From NCBI GenBank assembly GCA_027604685.1, contig JADHYX010000380.1, positions 1 to 21,400 on the forward strand: 21,400 bases of DNA, written 5' to 3'. Position 1 is the first letter of the stretch. Every line of letters starts with the position of its first letter. Under the pieces are notes generated by a model. It worked only from the letters and a program-made list of their open reading frames with translations. It did no database searches and was not told the origin of the DNA. Positions 21,042 to 21,400 of this stretch are shown here, in pieces. Position numbers and translations under genes: made by a program. Origin of the DNA: Lobulomyces angularis. Taxonomy: Eukaryota > Chytridiomycota > Chytridiomycetes > Lobulomycetales > Lobulomycetaceae.

Positions 21042-21263
21042 TTCAGAGTGAAGTGGATTGTTATAATCACATAGTTCATTCTCATGCTGTTGTGGGAAAA
21101 CAAGTTTGTCAATGGTGATTTAAAAACTAAATTTATTAAATTTTAAAAATTAAGTAAACCTTTTTCAATTTTTTAAAAACTGTTATTATTCTTTAGGAGA
21201 TGTTATTCTTCAACTAATGGAATTTTATGTAATATCGAAACCAAACACAAAGGTCATTTTACG
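20999..21263 (+). CDS. C2H2 zinc-finger protein, 3' truncated by the window
   Basis: Start of a nucleic-acid-binding protein related to the one at 1782. Exon 1 is 20999-21114 (donor GTGATT) and exon 2 is 21197-21263 (donor GTAGGA); the rest lies beyond the window. Finger 1 reads YCFWDNC, PFQSEVDCYNHIVHSH, aligning with YCKWDQC, PFLTELDLYQHLSTFH of the first gene. Then VGKQVCQWRCYSS parallels EGKQKCLYRKYSD, and KHKGHF parallels KHKGQF. In both genes the second finger is cut by an intron near its start or end, but intron positions are not identical. Start codon lies three residues before the first Cys, similar to the other gene. The remaining sequence to 21400 is intron-like T-rich DNA. Confidence 0.75.
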
Positions 21264-21400
21264 GTAGGATTTTTTTTTTATCTATCATACAGGATAATTT
21301 TTTTTTTATAAAATTTGTTCTTTGTTACATTATATATATTAGTGAAATTTAAATCATGATATATATTATATTTTTATTTTTTTTTTATTTTTATTTGTTT
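21264..21400 (+). other. Intron sequence at the right edge
   Basis: Begins with donor GTAGGA after the second exon of the zinc-finger gene and continues as very T-rich sequence to the window end. No acceptor with an obvious following exon is visible before the edge. Confidence 0.5.

Overview
The window is eukaryotic nuclear DNA: AT-rich, gene-dense, and full of short introns (mostly about 35-110 nt, GT...AG, usually with a T-rich run before the acceptor). I rebuilt gene models by hand from splice phases. The lineage is best read as a flagellated, early-branching fungus or close holomycotan relative (chytrid, Rozella or aphelid grade). The first gene carries a fungal-type NDT80/PhoG DNA-binding motif. 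A CEP19 homologue implies basal bodies or cilia. An integrin-linked-kinase (ILK) homologue points to an opisthokont gene set lost from crown fungi. This placement is inference; no rRNA or marker set is present.

Layout, left to right. 1-1535 (+): 5'-truncated NDT80-like transcription factor whose last exon is tandemly duplicated. 1782-3882 (+): three-finger C2H2 protein, 9 exons. 4132-5601 (-): ataxin-3-type Josephin deubiquitinase with UIMs, 9 exons. 5795-8157 (-): ankyrin plus pseudokinase protein, an ILK homologue, 10 exons. 8595-12145 (+): VPS11, a HOPS/CORVET subunit, 13 exons. 12758-15551 (+): CEP19 with a very long acidic C-terminal extension. 15552-16185: intergenic, with a hairpin-rich, less AT-rich block. 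16186-17407 (+): single-pass membrane protein with YPPPS repeats and a Gly/Ala-rich tail. 17601-18736 (-): TFIIH subunit TFB4/p34. 18909-19933 (+): unrecognised gene, model partly unresolved. 19951-21041 (-): unrecognised 206-aa, 5-exon gene. 20999 to the edge (+): second C2H2 gene, a paralogue of the one at 1782.

The genes do not form one pathway. They cover transcription (NDT80, TFB4, two zinc-finger proteins), ubiquitin (ataxin-3), endolysosomal tethering (VPS11), ciliary base (CEP19) and adhesion or cytoskeleton (ILK). Orientation alternates, giving short divergent promoters (ILK/VPS11, TFB4/18909 gene) and tight convergent ends (18909 gene/19951 gene, 17 bp). No tRNA, rRNA, CRISPR, transposon or viral sequence was recognised. 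The most interesting items are the ILK homologue with partly preserved kinase motifs, the extended CEP19, the duplicated terminal exon, the zinc-finger paralogue pair, and the head-on overlap of two coding first exons near 21000.
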